Shown here piece by piece: positions 54,156-62,866 of a stretch of DNA of 64,000 nucleotides; the first letter of the stretch is position 1, and each line of letters begins with the position of its first letter. Source of the stretch: Devosia sp. LC5 (GTDB lineage: Bacteria > Pseudomonadota > Alphaproteobacteria > Rhizobiales > Devosiaceae); the NCBI RefSeq assembly GCF_000735585.1, contig NZ_JNNO01000034.1, positions 124,001-188,000 on the forward strand. The letters run 5' to 3'. The notes under the pieces are model-generated. The model saw only the letters and a program-made list of their open reading frames with translations. It was not told where the DNA came from and did not search any database. The position numbers and the translations under genes were made by a program.

Positions 54156-54800
54156 TCAGCCGAAACGTCGGCCTGACGCCGTGAAAGTGTAGTCGTTCGC
54201 GGCGATGGTCTCGTCGACGACGGCATCCGAAGTCTGGTGTTCGTATTCACGTTCGAGTTGGCGATAGAGCCAGCGGGCCAGATCGCGGAGCGCGTCGATC
54301 ACGGCCTCCTCGGCATCTTCGGTCATGTCCTGATAGGTCGGACTGTCGCGCTCCACCGAGATCGACATGCAGTATTCGTGGTAATAGTGACCGCGATGGC
54401 TGGCCTCGCCGTGAAGCTGGTAGAAATTTCGCCGCTGGATCGCCTGCAAGGCATCGGCGATGCTGTGCAACTCGCCATCCTGCGGCGCGTGCGACCTGAT
54501 CTTGCGAGGCGCATTCTTCTCATAGGAATAGAAGGCTTCGAAGCAGGCGCCATCGCCCTGCGACCAGAAGCCTCGGAACCAGATGCTCGGCTTCTGGCGT
54601 GTCCCGCCGCCGTAAAGGCGAACCGGCCTGGTCTTGAGGCGAACGCCGAGGGTTTCGCAGATCGTCTCGAAATCCTCATAGACGAACTCGTGCCAGTCGA
54701 CGTCGGTTGCGCTTTCGCAATACCATGCGCGGGCGCTGTCCTTTGCCGAGTCGGACAGCTCATTCAGGCGATAGACGGTCGTTTCGATGATCTCAGGCAT
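54156..54800 (-). CDS. Conserved ICE protein of unknown function
   Basis: From ATG 54800 the product is 214 aa. It begins MPEIIETTVYRLNELSDSAK, and similar starts occur in phage and plasmid proteins of unknown role. The middle segment (GGGTRQKPSIWFRGFWSQGD) is rich in aromatic residues, and the C-terminal part is helical. It overlaps the end of the preceding gene by 8 bases, so the two are co-translated. No function can be given. Confidence 0.75.
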   Translation of the reverse strand: MPEIIETTVYRLNELSDSAKDSARAWYCESATDVDWHEFVYEDFETICETLGVRLKTRPVRLYGGGTRQKPSIWFRGFWSQGDGACFEAFYSYEKNAPRKIRSHAPQDGELHSIADALQAIQRRNFYQLHGEASHRGHYYHEYCMSISVERDSPTYQDMTEDAEEAVIDALRDLARWLYRQLEREYEHQTSDAVVDETIAANDYTFTASGRRFG

Positions 54801-55209
54801 CGGGATCACCTCCGTCGAGGATTTCGGCAAGCCAGCCATCGGTATAGGTCCAGGCGATTGTCTCGCCGGTGGCGAGGTCGATAGCGTGCGCACCTCCGCC
54901 GAAGGCGTTGACGCGCGCCTTCGAGCAGGTGTTGGCGTACTGGAAGCCCCAGCGGCCGGTTAGCCCGAATTCCTTTGCGCAGATTTTGACGAACTGGATC
55001 AGGCGCTCGGGATCGCCGGTCACGTCATCGCGCATCCAGAGCTGCGTGCCGCCATGCTCGGGCTGGATGGAGAGCAAGAAGCCGTCTGAGGGCGGGTCTT
55101 CCGACGCGCCTTCCTCGGACAGGGTGTTGTAGAGGTCGAGTGCGCGAGCGGCGTTGTCGGGCGTGCCGACATCGAGCAGGCACGAGAAATGGGTGAAGTA
55201 GTCGGCCAT
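54793..55209 (-). CDS. Conserved ICE protein of unknown function
   Basis: ATG 55209 begins MADYFTHFSCLLDVGTPDNA; the product is 138 aa, acidic and soluble, with GGTQLWMRDDVTGDPERLIQ and GRWGFQYANTCSKARVNAFG. The family is found in alphaproteobacterial ICE and plasmid backbones, but I know of no function. Leader copy B ends 43 bases before its start. Confidence 0.8.
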   Translation of the reverse strand: MADYFTHFSCLLDVGTPDNAARALDLYNTLSEEGASEDPPSDGFLLSIQPEHGGTQLWMRDDVTGDPERLIQFVKICAKEFGLTGRWGFQYANTCSKARVNAFGGGAHAIDLATGETIAWTYTDGWLAEILDGGDPDA

Positions 55210-55252
55210 GGAGGGTTTCTCCAGAGAGCAGGAACGGGCCAAACCGGGGAGT

Positions 55253-55306
55253 GCTCTCTCGACCCCAACCGGCTCAAACCCGCCCAGGCCTTCCTCTTCC
55301 TCTCAA
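55253..55306 (-). repeat. Leader element copy B, upstream of the gene at 55209
   Basis: Read leftward: TTGAGAGGAAGAG, spacer, GGGTTTGAGCCGGTTGGGGT, then CGAGAGAGC. It ends 43 bases before the start codon, the same distance as copy A. Confidence 0.8.
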
Positions 55307-55340
55307 GGTGCTGCGGCCGCTGCCCCGGACCTCCCGAAAC

Positions 55341-55373
55341 AAAAAGCCCGACACTCCTGCGGGGAGGCCGGGC
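55341..55373 (-). terminator. Rho-independent terminator after the gene at 55399
   Basis: Read leftward: GCCCGGCCTCC, short loop, AGGAGTGTCGGGC and then TTTTTG. It lies 26 bases beyond the stop codon and just upstream of leader copy B. Confidence 0.75.
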
Positions 55374-55398
55374 CAGATTGAGGTGATTATGGGGGTGG

Positions 55399-55875
55399 TC
55401 AGGCGGCAATCCGGCCTTCAACGACATCGGCGCCGACCTCATCGGCGGTGACGTCCTCCAGACGGGCATTGCCGTGTCTGTTCCTGGCCAGCCACAGCTC
55501 TGCGGCTTCGCGGCTTTCGGCCAGATACAGCAACTCGCTGTTCCCGCCAAAATCCTGAAGCACGCGCACCATGCCGATGGTCGGACGTTCCACGATCTCG
55601 AAGGTCAGATCGCTATCGACCGAATGGGCGCGCATGATGGTCACGAGGATGACGCCGCTGCTGGCGAAATTGCCCTCATGCAGGGTGATGGAAGCCGGTG
55701 AGGAATAGGTCGGACGCTCGCGGGCCGGTTCGGTTTTCACCAACCGGCCGACGCCGTTGCGGCGTTCCCAGGCGGCGAATTTCTTGGAAAACCGCGCCGG
55801 AGGCTTGGGCGTGCCATTGGTATAGCGGATCAGCGAACCGAGCGGCGCGGTGTCATGGACGATGTGTGCGGACAT
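55399..55875 (-). CDS. Conserved ICE protein of unknown function
   Basis: The 158-aa product (MSAHIVHDTAPLGSLIRYTN) has a basic N-terminal third (PKPPARFSKKFAAWERRNG) and a C-terminal alpha/beta part with DLTFEIVERPTIGMVRVLQD. I do not recognise the family. The gene has its own terminator, and a terminator also separates it from parB, so it is a single-gene unit. No leader element was found upstream of it. Confidence 0.75.
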   Translation of the reverse strand: MSAHIVHDTAPLGSLIRYTNGTPKPPARFSKKFAAWERRNGVGRLVKTEPARERPTYSSPASITLHEGNFASSGVILVTIMRAHSVDSDLTFEIVERPTIGMVRVLQDFGGNSELLYLAESREAAELWLARNRHGNARLEDVTADEVGADVVEGRIAA

Positions 55876-55942
55876 GGATTCAGTCTCCTGAAACGAGAAA
55901 GGCCCGGCGAATGCCGAACCTGGATGGAAGGGTGGGAAAAGG

Positions 55943-55968
55943 AGCGGGGCGACCGGAGCCGCCCCGCT
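55943..55968 (-). terminator. Rho-independent terminator after parB
   Basis: AGCGGGGCG and CGCCCCGCT form a 9-bp stem around 8 bases. Read leftward it is followed by CCTTTTCCC. It begins 8 bases past the parB stop codon. Confidence 0.75.
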
Positions 55969-55976
55969 AATGAGGT

Positions 55977-58106
55977 TTATTCGGCCGCAATCAGATGGGC
56001 CGCTTCGTCCTCGGGATGGTCGGTCTCGTCGTCGTCACCGGCGAGGAAGTCCGGCAGCGCCTCGATGTCGTCCTGTGCGTCAACATCTACCGGTGCCTGA
56101 TCCTCCTCGAACAACCGCAACGGCTCGGGCAGCCAGCCGGTATCGGCCAGCAGGCGTTCGGCCTCCTTGGCCATGTCGCCCTTCTTCAGATGCTCGATGA
56201 GCGAGGCCGCCCGTTCGCCAGCGCCTTCACGCACGGCTTCGAGGATGCGGGGCTTGGTGACGCGGCCGAGATAGTTCTCGACCGTCGGCCGCCATCCGGC
56301 GCTTTCCACCATGTCGAGGCCCGTGGCGCGCGCCAGCCGGTCGGCCTGGGACAGGCGCTGATCAAGCCCGTGCTGTGAGAGGCCGCTGCCGCTGAACGGA
56401 TTGGGCTTCTCGTAAAGCGCATTCACGCCATAGGCGACGCAATGGGCGAGCAACGCCATGCGGCTGGCGTCATCGAGCGCGGCGATCCAGTCCCAAAGCG
56501 CGTCGTCATCGGTCGGCAGGTCCGCCTTCCAGCCCTCATACCGCGTCTCGATCCCCTTGGCCGAAGGGCTGTCCTTCAGGTCCGTTCCTTGCGCCGAGAA
56601 GAAGTGGTGACGCACGGTGACTTCCAGGCATCCGCTCGGTGCGGAATAGTGGTACCGCTCCATCACCAGCCGGTGCAGCAACGCCGTCATGGCGACGTGA
56701 GGGTTGTTTGCCAGCGCATCGTGCAGCGCCAGCGTCCGGTGGGCCGTTAGTTCCGTGACCAGGCGTTCGGGCAGCGGCTTGATGACGTCATCTTCCTCCT
56801 CGGGTTCGGCAGGCTGGCCGCCGACGGTGATGACCGCGCGCTGCACGGCCGGGTCCGAGGACGCCGCAGGATCGGATTCCGTGCCTTCGGCCTCGTCCCC
56901 GTCGTCCATGGCCACGGTTGCCTCGTCCTCGGAACGGACATAGCCTCGATCAACCGACAGACGGCCTTCGCGGTCGATGTTGATGAACACCCCGGCGCGC
57001 GCGATCTCGGCCGGATCGTAGATCGCGGGACGATCCTCGAATGCGGCGAGCGCGGTTTCGATCTCGCCGACCCGCTCGTCCACCGCGTCGGGATATTCTT
57101 CGGCTTCGGCATATTCGGCTTCCAGCGCCTCATATTCCGTGGTCAGGGCGTCGAAACTCGCCTGTTCCTCATCGGTCAGCGGGATGGTCGTGCCGATCAG
57201 CCGGCGCAGGCCGTGTCCGTAGCCGTAGGGCGTCTCGACACGGGCATCGACCCACTTCCAGCCCTCGGCGGCGATGACCTCGGCCTCGGCCTTCAGTCTG
57301 TCGTCGGTGAGTTGGTCGAGCAGAGCGACATCCTGCAACCAGCCGCCATCGTCCGACTGGAACAGGTCGTTCAACACGATGCCGCCAGCGGTCTCATAGG
57401 CATCGACGCCAACGAACTGCGCCCGCTTGTCGGAAGCGCGCACCGTCGTCTCGGTCAGCATGCGCCGGATCTGATGCGGCTCTTTCGACCAGGAATCCTT
57501 GATTGCGTCCCAGACCTGTTCCTGACGGGCATGATCGGGATTGACGGTGAAGGCCATGAGCTGTTCCAGCGTCACGCCGTCTTCGGCATAAAGGTCGAGC
57601 AGCGAAGGCGCGACAGACGCCAGTCGCAGACGCTGCTTCACCACGTTCACCGGGACGAAGAAGGCCGCGGCGATGTCTTCCTCGGACATGCCCTTGAGGC
57701 GCATATCCTGGAACGCACGGTACTGATCGAGGGGATGGAGCGGCGCGCGCTGGATGTTCTCGGCCAGGCTATCGTCCTCGGCGAGGATGTCGGCGTCGGC
57801 TTCGCGCACGACACAGGGCACGAGCGCGGTCTTCGCCAGACGCTTGGCCTTCACCAGCAGTTCGAGCGCCCGGTAGCGGCGGCCACCGGCGGGAATCTCG
57901 AACATGCCCGTCTCATTGCCATCGGCATCGACGACGGGACGCACATTGAGGCCCTGAAGCAGGCCGCGACGGGCGATGTCCTGCGACAGTTCCTCGATCG
58001 ACACACCGGCCTTGATGCGCCGCACGTTCGACTGGCTGAGGACCAGCTTGTTGAAGGGAATGTCGCGCGAGGACGACAGGGTGATTTTCTGAACAGCAGA
58101 TGCCAT
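55977..58106 (-). CDS. Large ParB/Spo0J-like protein
   Basis: From ATG 58106 the protein is 709 aa, about twice the usual ParB. The N-terminal ParB/sulfiredoxin domain is clear (NVRRIKAGVSIEELSQDIAR, GGRRYRALELL, AENIQRAPLHPLDQYRAF), followed by the helix-turn-helix (GMSEEDIAAAFFVPVNVVKQ). The long acidic remainder is special to mobile-element ParB proteins. It may spread on DNA, aid partition or act as a nuclease or antirestriction factor; the sequence does not decide. Confidence 0.88.
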   Translation of the reverse strand: MASAVQKITLSSSRDIPFNKLVLSQSNVRRIKAGVSIEELSQDIARRGLLQGLNVRPVVDADGNETGMFEIPAGGRRYRALELLVKAKRLAKTALVPCVVREADADILAEDDSLAENIQRAPLHPLDQYRAFQDMRLKGMSEEDIAAAFFVPVNVVKQRLRLASVAPSLLDLYAEDGVTLEQLMAFTVNPDHARQEQVWDAIKDSWSKEPHQIRRMLTETTVRASDKRAQFVGVDAYETAGGIVLNDLFQSDDGGWLQDVALLDQLTDDRLKAEAEVIAAEGWKWVDARVETPYGYGHGLRRLIGTTIPLTDEEQASFDALTTEYEALEAEYAEAEEYPDAVDERVGEIETALAAFEDRPAIYDPAEIARAGVFINIDREGRLSVDRGYVRSEDEATVAMDDGDEAEGTESDPAASSDPAVQRAVITVGGQPAEPEEEDDVIKPLPERLVTELTAHRTLALHDALANNPHVAMTALLHRLVMERYHYSAPSGCLEVTVRHHFFSAQGTDLKDSPSAKGIETRYEGWKADLPTDDDALWDWIAALDDASRMALLAHCVAYGVNALYEKPNPFSGSGLSQHGLDQRLSQADRLARATGLDMVESAGWRPTVENYLGRVTKPRILEAVREGAGERAASLIEHLKKGDMAKEAERLLADTGWLPEPLRLFEEDQAPVDVDAQDDIEALPDFLAGDDDETDHPEDEAAHLIAAE

Positions 58107-58134
58107 CGGGGTAATCTCCGCGACGGGCGCCGAG

Positions 58135-58190
58135 AGCCTCTCTCTCGACCTCAAACCCGTCACGAAAAAACCCACACTCCTCTCACTCTC
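58135..58190 (-). repeat. Leader element copy C, upstream of parB
   Basis: Read leftward: GAGAGTGAGAG, spacer, CGTGACGGGTTTGAGGTCGA, then GAGAGAGGCT. It ends 28 bases before the parB start. After it comes GGCGCCCGTCGCGGAG, also found after copy D. Confidence 0.85.
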
Positions 58191-58242
58191 TTTCGGTCGG
58201 ACGATCGGAGAGCCGTGGATACGGAAATGCGGAAACCCGACT

Positions 58243-59193
58243 TCAAACGCCGCACATGCCTTCGCATTCATTCGGCCACAGATCGAGCTGGCCGCGATCG
58301 GCATCCGTCGTCAGATCGGCCTCGCCGAGCGGGACGGCTGAGCGATGCAGATAGACTTCTCCGCGAACGCCCCGGAACCCGGTGCGGATTGTTCGGTCGA
58401 GATCGACCGCATCGGCCCAAGCTTCGGGGTCGGTGTCGCGGATATGCCGCCACGCTGCATCGGAATGAAAGGGACAGCCGATGCAGGCGCTTTTCGGAGG
58501 CAGTGGATAGTCGTGCCGTTCGAGCCAGCGCAGGCAGTCGCGGCGGGTCATGCGCCGCTCGATCAGCGGCCAGCGATTGACCTGCCAGGCCTCAAACGAG
58601 GGCCTCATGCGAAGAGCCTCATCGAGCGAGATGCCGATCCACTGTTCCACAATCGGGGTTTTGGGCGAGCGTCGACGGGTGAGACCGGCGAGTTCGCGCA
58701 CCTTTCGCCGGATCGGCACGATCTTGTAATCGCCGGTACATTGACGCCGAATCATGCCGACGCCGACGCGCTCGGTGGGGAGGATGCGCGTGCCGACGAC
58801 GATGGTTGCGCCGTCATCGTCTTCATCCAGCACGGGAATGGCCGTGCCTGCGGGCGTCACATTACGGGTGAAAGCCGGGATCGAAGCCCAGCGATTGCCC
58901 TGCGCACCGGCAACCAGGTCGGCGCGGATGTCGCCGCCGGACACGATATCGACCGGGAACGGCAGCACGTTGGGCGACATGAGCCAGGACAGGTGCTCGT
59001 AGACAGCCTTCGGTTCCCAGCCCGTATCGGCGAAAATCGCGCAATCGGGCATGGGACCGATCTCACCCCGCGCGGCCATCAAGGCGAGGGTCGTGGACTG
59101 AACGCCGGCGCCAAGACTGAGGACGCGTAGACGAATGGGATTGCTCTCCGTCGCTGGGGACGGAGAGCGGGCTGCGGAAAGTGCGCTCATCAT
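58243..59193 (-). CDS. PAPS-reductase-like (PP-loop) protein
   Basis: The 316-aa protein has a PP-loop-type adenine-binding start (VLSLGAGVQSTTLALMAARG) and a C-terminal cysteine cluster (SACIGCPFH). Members of this family in phages and mobile elements are related to sulfur-transfer or DNA-modification enzymes and need not be sulfate-assimilation reductases. It overlaps the ArdC-like gene upstream. A relic of a homologue lies at 1336-1518. The reaction here is unknown. Confidence 0.82.
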   Translation of the reverse strand: MMSALSAARSPSPATESNPIRLRVLSLGAGVQSTTLALMAARGEIGPMPDCAIFADTGWEPKAVYEHLSWLMSPNVLPFPVDIVSGGDIRADLVAGAQGNRWASIPAFTRNVTPAGTAIPVLDEDDDGATIVVGTRILPTERVGVGMIRRQCTGDYKIVPIRRKVRELAGLTRRRSPKTPIVEQWIGISLDEALRMRPSFEAWQVNRWPLIERRMTRRDCLRWLERHDYPLPPKSACIGCPFHSDAAWRHIRDTDPEAWADAVDLDRTIRTGFRGVRGEVYLHRSAVPLGEADLTTDADRGQLDLWPNECEGMCGV

Positions 59194-60152
59194 GCGGCCT
59201 CCCGCTCATCGTCAAAGTCGACCGAGGGCTCTGCCTGATCCCGATCGGGCAGGAAGCCGAGGATATAGTCGGCGGCCTTGCTTGCCTGACTGGCGGCGCG
59301 GACGATGACGCGGTTGTCCTCGCGAAGGCAGGTCAACCAACTGCCAATGTAGTCGGCGTGGCGCACGGTCGGCACGATGCCCATCGATGCGCAGCAGAAG
59401 GCAGAAATGAGTTCGGCCGTGATTTCTTCGACCGAATAGAACTTCGAGCCAAAGGAGCCGGACAGATTCCTGTTCAACCGATGGGGTGCCCCGCTGGCAT
59501 GACCGATTTCGTGTAGTGCCGTGCGATGCCAGTTAATCGGCTCGAAATAGGCCTGTGGGGGCGGCACCATCACATAGTCAGCGGCGGGGACGTAGAAGGC
59601 GCGATCGCCGCCGATGCGGAAATCGATGCCGGTGGCCTTGATCAGCGCCTCGACCTTCGGCTCGATCAGGCCGGGCGGCAGTGGCGGGGCTGCGATGCCA
59701 ATATCCTCGGGCAGACCTTCGCATTGCGCCGCGTTGAACACGGTGAAGCGTTTGAGGAACGGGATCGCGTGGGCATCGTCGCCGGTCTCGCGGGCGCGCT
59801 TCTTCTCGTCTTCCGGAATGAAGCGGTCGGCATAGACGACGGTGGTGCCATGTTCGCCCTTGCGGACATTGCCGCCGAGCGACAGGGCCTGGCGAAACGT
59901 CAGCCAGCTCTGGCCGGGGAAGCCATGCTGGATCACCGCGCCCCAAAGGATTAGCACATTGATGCCGGAATAGCCGCGCCCCGTGGCGGCGTTCTTGGGC
60001 ATGGCTAGCGGCGCCTTGGCCGCCGCCGTTCCCCAGGGCTGGACCCAGGGCACGCGCCCTTGCTCCAGTTCGCCGATGATCTTGTTGGTGATATCGTCGT
60101 AAAGGCTGGTGCGAACTGCGCCGGCACGGGCGCTGCGATCATATCTGGCCAT
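59190..60152 (-). CDS. ArdC-like antirestriction protein with metallopeptidase domain
   Basis: From ATG 60152 the product is 320 aa. The N-terminal ArdC single-stranded-DNA-binding domain (YDDITNKIIGELEQGRVPWV, then GRGYSGINVLILW) is followed by a zincin-like domain with HEIGH at 214-218. ArdC-type proteins protect incoming single-stranded DNA from host restriction. Leader copy D lies 27 bases upstream, and the PAPS-reductase-like gene is co-transcribed. Confidence 0.92.
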   Translation of the reverse strand: MARYDRSARAGAVRTSLYDDITNKIIGELEQGRVPWVQPWGTAAAKAPLAMPKNAATGRGYSGINVLILWGAVIQHGFPGQSWLTFRQALSLGGNVRKGEHGTTVVYADRFIPEDEKKRARETGDDAHAIPFLKRFTVFNAAQCEGLPEDIGIAAPPLPPGLIEPKVEALIKATGIDFRIGGDRAFYVPAADYVMVPPPQAYFEPINWHRTALHEIGHASGAPHRLNRNLSGSFGSKFYSVEEITAELISAFCCASMGIVPTVRHADYIGSWLTCLREDNRVIVRAASQASKAADYILGFLPDRDQAEPSVDFDDEREAA

Positions 60153-60179
60153 CGGGATTGCTCCGCGACGGGCGCCGGA

Positions 60180-60236
60180 AGCCTCTCTCCCGACCCTCAA
60201 CCCGTCACGGTCAAACCGGCCAAACTCTTACTCTCA
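60180..60236 (-). repeat. Leader element copy D, upstream of the ardC-like gene
   Basis: Read leftward: TGAGAGTAAGAG, spacer, CCGTGACGGGTTGAGGGTCG, then GGAGAGAGGCTT. It ends 27 bases before the start codon. It is the copy most like the orphan E. Confidence 0.85.
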
Positions 60237-60351
60237 GGGGGCGTTGCGGGGTCTCCCCGCAGAAGGGGTCGGCCGAGACCACGACTCGACCGCAGGGGAA
60301 GGCTTTCCCCCCAAATCCTTGCATGTCTCGGAGCGTTTATGGGACGACGGT

Positions 60352-61122
60352 TCACGCTCCTTTGGCATCAAGCCATGCGCGAAGATGCTCGACGCGCCAG
60401 GCTAAAAGCGTTCTCGTGTCCTTATCCCAACGCCGAAGCAGGCCCGTCACAACCGCGTCCTCGGGTGTCCATTGGACGCCTCGCCGGGTCACCTCGATAT
60501 AGCGGGTGTTCCAGACCAGCGATCCGCTGAAGCCGCCGGCTTCCTCGAACTTCATCTCTTCTGCGGCCTCGGGTGAGGTTTGGCTGGTCAGTTCGATATT
60601 CTCCGGTTCCCAGAAGAGCTCGAAGATCTGGTCGTCTCCACTATTCTCCTTTTCCTGGGTGGCGTAGCCGCTCCCGTTCGTCTGATGCAGTCCGAAGGCG
60701 TAACGGGCATTCTCGCCTGAGAAGCCACGGAAAAAGAGAAGCTCCGCCCGATCGGCCGGAGCGTGGCGCGGACCAAAGCGCTGATAAGGTATAGGTTGGG
60801 CCTGATGGATACAGGCTTCCCACGCCGGGTCGCTGATTGATGCGAACGCCGCGTCGACGGGATGACTCTCCATCGTCCACGGCCCCGGATGCTCGAAGAC
60901 GTCGTCGCAGCCATGGAAGCGGTAGTGCATGGGCTGCACCACGGCGACATGCTCGCAGGTCAGCAGGACGCGGCGGGCCTCACGGGATACGTAGGAGCCC
61001 GTGCCGACCAGGCGCACATCCCGCTCGGTTTCCGTACCGAGCGGCGTCACGAATTGCCGGGTATGCGCGAGCATCTCATCCGTAACCTTGTCGCAGGTCG
61101 CCTTCCATTGTTGCAGCGTCAT
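60352..61122 (-). CDS. Trypsin-like serine protease domain protein
   Basis: From ATG 61122 (ribosome site GGAG) the protein is 256 aa; the open frame beyond is antisense to abiEi. A trypsin-like triad can be proposed: His58 in LLTCEHVAV, Asp90 in SHPVDAAFASI, Ser199 in GGFSGSLVW. No signal peptide is seen, so it is cytoplasmic. Such proteases next to abortive-infection genes can be defence effectors, but the role here is inferred from position only. Confidence 0.65.
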   Translation of the reverse strand: MTLQQWKATCDKVTDEMLAHTRQFVTPLGTETERDVRLVGTGSYVSREARRVLLTCEHVAVVQPMHYRFHGCDDVFEHPGPWTMESHPVDAAFASISDPAWEACIHQAQPIPYQRFGPRHAPADRAELLFFRGFSGENARYAFGLHQTNGSGYATQEKENSGDDQIFELFWEPENIELTSQTSPEAAEEMKFEEAGGFSGSLVWNTRYIEVTRRGVQWTPEDAVVTGLLRRWDKDTRTLLAWRVEHLRAWLDAKGA

Positions 61123-61198
61123 CGTTGGCCGTCTCCCTCCGCTCTTGCTGGTTCGCGAGGGCAGCCCGAACCGCCTTAACCCCCATGGACACTTTACA

Positions 61199-61227
61199 TT
61201 GAAAACTGTCAGAAATCCGCTTATATT
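61199..61227 (+). promoter_or_regulatory. Promoter of the abiE-hachiman operon
   Basis: A -35 box TTGAAA (61199-61204) and a -10 box TATATT (61222-61227) are separated by 17 bases. The -10 box lies within the abiEi operator. Confidence 0.75.
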
Positions 61228-61235
61228 TCTGACAG
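61206..61235. promoter_or_regulatory. AbiEi operator, 11-bp inverted repeat
   Basis: CTGTCAGAAAT (61206-61216) and ATTTCTGACAG (61225-61235) are a perfect inverted repeat spanning the -10 region. AbiEi antitoxins are known to repress their own operon through inverted repeats. Confidence 0.85.
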
Positions 61236-61245
61236 GAGATCTGCT

Positions 61246-61839
61246 GTGCAACATTTGACCGAACATATCCTTGCGCATGCTGAGCGGCTTTCGGAGGGAA
61301 CGCCGCTGGCGGCGAAGAGCCTGCTCCATCTCGGCAGCCGTGCCGGGGTGGACCAGGCCTTGTCGCGCCTTGCAGAGCGCGGGCAACTGATCCGGGCTGG
61401 ACGCGGCGTGTATCTGCGCCCGGTCACGAGTCGGTTCGGCACGCGCGCGCCCTCGGTGGAACAGGCCGTCGAGGCGCTGGCGGCGCAGCGCGGGGAAGTC
61501 ATCGTATCGAACGGCGCGGCCGCCGCGAACGCGCTCGGGTTGACGACGCAGGTGCCGGTGCGCTCCGTCTATCTGACGTCCGGACGCAGCCGCACGATGA
61601 CCTTGGGCAGACAGTCGGTGGAGTTGCGGCACGCGCCGCGCTGGCAGCTCGCGTTGGCCGACCGCCCGGCCGGACAGGCGGTTCGCGCCCTGGCCTGGCT
61701 CGGTCCCGAGAAGGCGGAAGCGGCACTCCAGGCCCTGAAGCGAAAACTGCCGCCGACCGCGTTCGGCGAATTGGTGGCGGCCGCGCCGCAATTCCCGACC
61801 TGGCTTGCCCGAAGCGTCAGCAAGGCGGCCCATGGTTGA
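61246..61839 (+). CDS. abiEi: AbiEi-type antitoxin (type IV toxin-antitoxin)
   Basis: It starts at GTG 61246 with the ribosome site AGGAG. The 197-aa product has an N-terminal winged helix (LLHLGSRAGVDQALSRLAER, then GRGVYLRPV) and a C-terminal antitoxin domain of the DUF6088 family. It neutralises AbiEii and represses the operon by binding the inverted repeat at 61206-61235. Its stop overlaps the abiEii start. Confidence 0.88.
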   Translation: MQHLTEHILAHAERLSEGTPLAAKSLLHLGSRAGVDQALSRLAERGQLIRAGRGVYLRPVTSRFGTRAPSVEQAVEALAAQRGEVIVSNGAAAANALGLTTQVPVRSVYLTSGRSRTMTLGRQSVELRHAPRWQLALADRPAGQAVRALAWLGPEKAEAALQALKRKLPPTAFGELVAAAPQFPTWLARSVSKAAHG

Positions 61840-62848
61840 ATCCTTCCTCTCGCTGTCGGCGGGCGACCGCCGTGACGCCTTGGGCGTAGCCGCCGACCGC
61901 TCCGGGCGGCCGGTTCACTTGCTCGAAAAGGATGTGTGGGTCGTCTGGGCTCTTGCGACGGTTTTCGGTTCGCCTCTTGGCGAGCATCTCGTCTTCAAGG
62001 GCGGGACGTCGTTGTCCAAGGCTTATGGCGTCATCCGACGCTTCTCCGAGGATATCGACTTGACCTATGACATTCGGGCGATCGCGCCCGATCTGGTCGG
62101 AGACGACGGCGAAGCGCTGCCAACGACGCGGAGTGAGGAGAAGCGCTGGTCGAAGGCGGTGCGTCACCGGCTGCCGGAATGGGTCAAGGGAGCGGTTCAG
62201 CCGCTGATCGTCGGAGCGATCGGCGCACAGGGTGTTTCGGCGACGACGCGGATCGAGGATGAGAAGCTCTTCATCGACTATGAGGCGATTTCTGCCGGCT
62301 CAGGCTATGTCGCCCCCAGCGTCATGCTGGAATTCGGCGCCCGTTCGACCGGCGAGCCGGCCAGCACGCGTGACGTGGTCTGCGATGCGGCGAGCCTGGT
62401 CGAGGGCGTGACGTTCCCGACGGCATCTCCGCGCGTGATGCACGCCGAGCGGACCTTTTGGGAAAAGGCGACCGCGATGCACGTCTTTTGCTTGCAGGAG
62501 CGACTTCGCGGAGAGCGCTTCGCTCGCCATTGGCACGACGTGGTTCGCCTGGATGACGCAGGGATATCCGTCGCTGCTGCGGCCGATCGAGACCTCGCCC
62601 GCGCGGTTGCGCGGCACAAGAGCATGTTCTTCGCGGAGAAGGTGGTGGACGGCGAGCTTGTCGATTATGAAGCCGCCGTCACGGGAAAGTTGCAGCTCGT
62701 GCCGAGCGGTGAAGCCCGCGTAGCGCTGGCTGCGGACTATGGGCAGATGGTCGAAGACGGACTGCTGCTTGAAGACGCCGAGCCTTTTGAGGTGCTGATC
62801 GAGCGATGCGCAGACATTGCCGAACAAGTGAACCGCGCGGCGGGGTAG
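61832..62848 (+). CDS. abiEii: AbiEii-type nucleotidyltransferase toxin
   Basis: From ATG 61832, overlapping the abiEi stop, the product is 338 aa. The nucleotidyltransferase motif is KGGTSLSKA (residues 56-64) followed by FSEDIDLTYD (Asp74, Asp76), the GS-x-DxD signature of AbiEii/MenT toxins. Such toxins modify tRNA or other targets, arresting growth of infected cells. Confidence 0.9.
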   Translation: MVESFLSLSAGDRRDALGVAADRSGRPVHLLEKDVWVVWALATVFGSPLGEHLVFKGGTSLSKAYGVIRRFSEDIDLTYDIRAIAPDLVGDDGEALPTTRSEEKRWSKAVRHRLPEWVKGAVQPLIVGAIGAQGVSATTRIEDEKLFIDYEAISAGSGYVAPSVMLEFGARSTGEPASTRDVVCDAASLVEGVTFPTASPRVMHAERTFWEKATAMHVFCLQERLRGERFARHWHDVVRLDDAGISVAAAADRDLARAVARHKSMFFAEKVVDGELVDYEAAVTGKLQLVPSGEARVALAADYGQMVEDGLLLEDAEPFEVLIERCADIAEQVNRAAG

Positions 62849-62866
62849 TGAAAGCTGGGGGGAAGT

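Noticed and set aside
61123..61833. Extension of the protease frame to 61833
   Set aside because: This part is antisense to abiEi; a start with a ribosome site exists at 61122.
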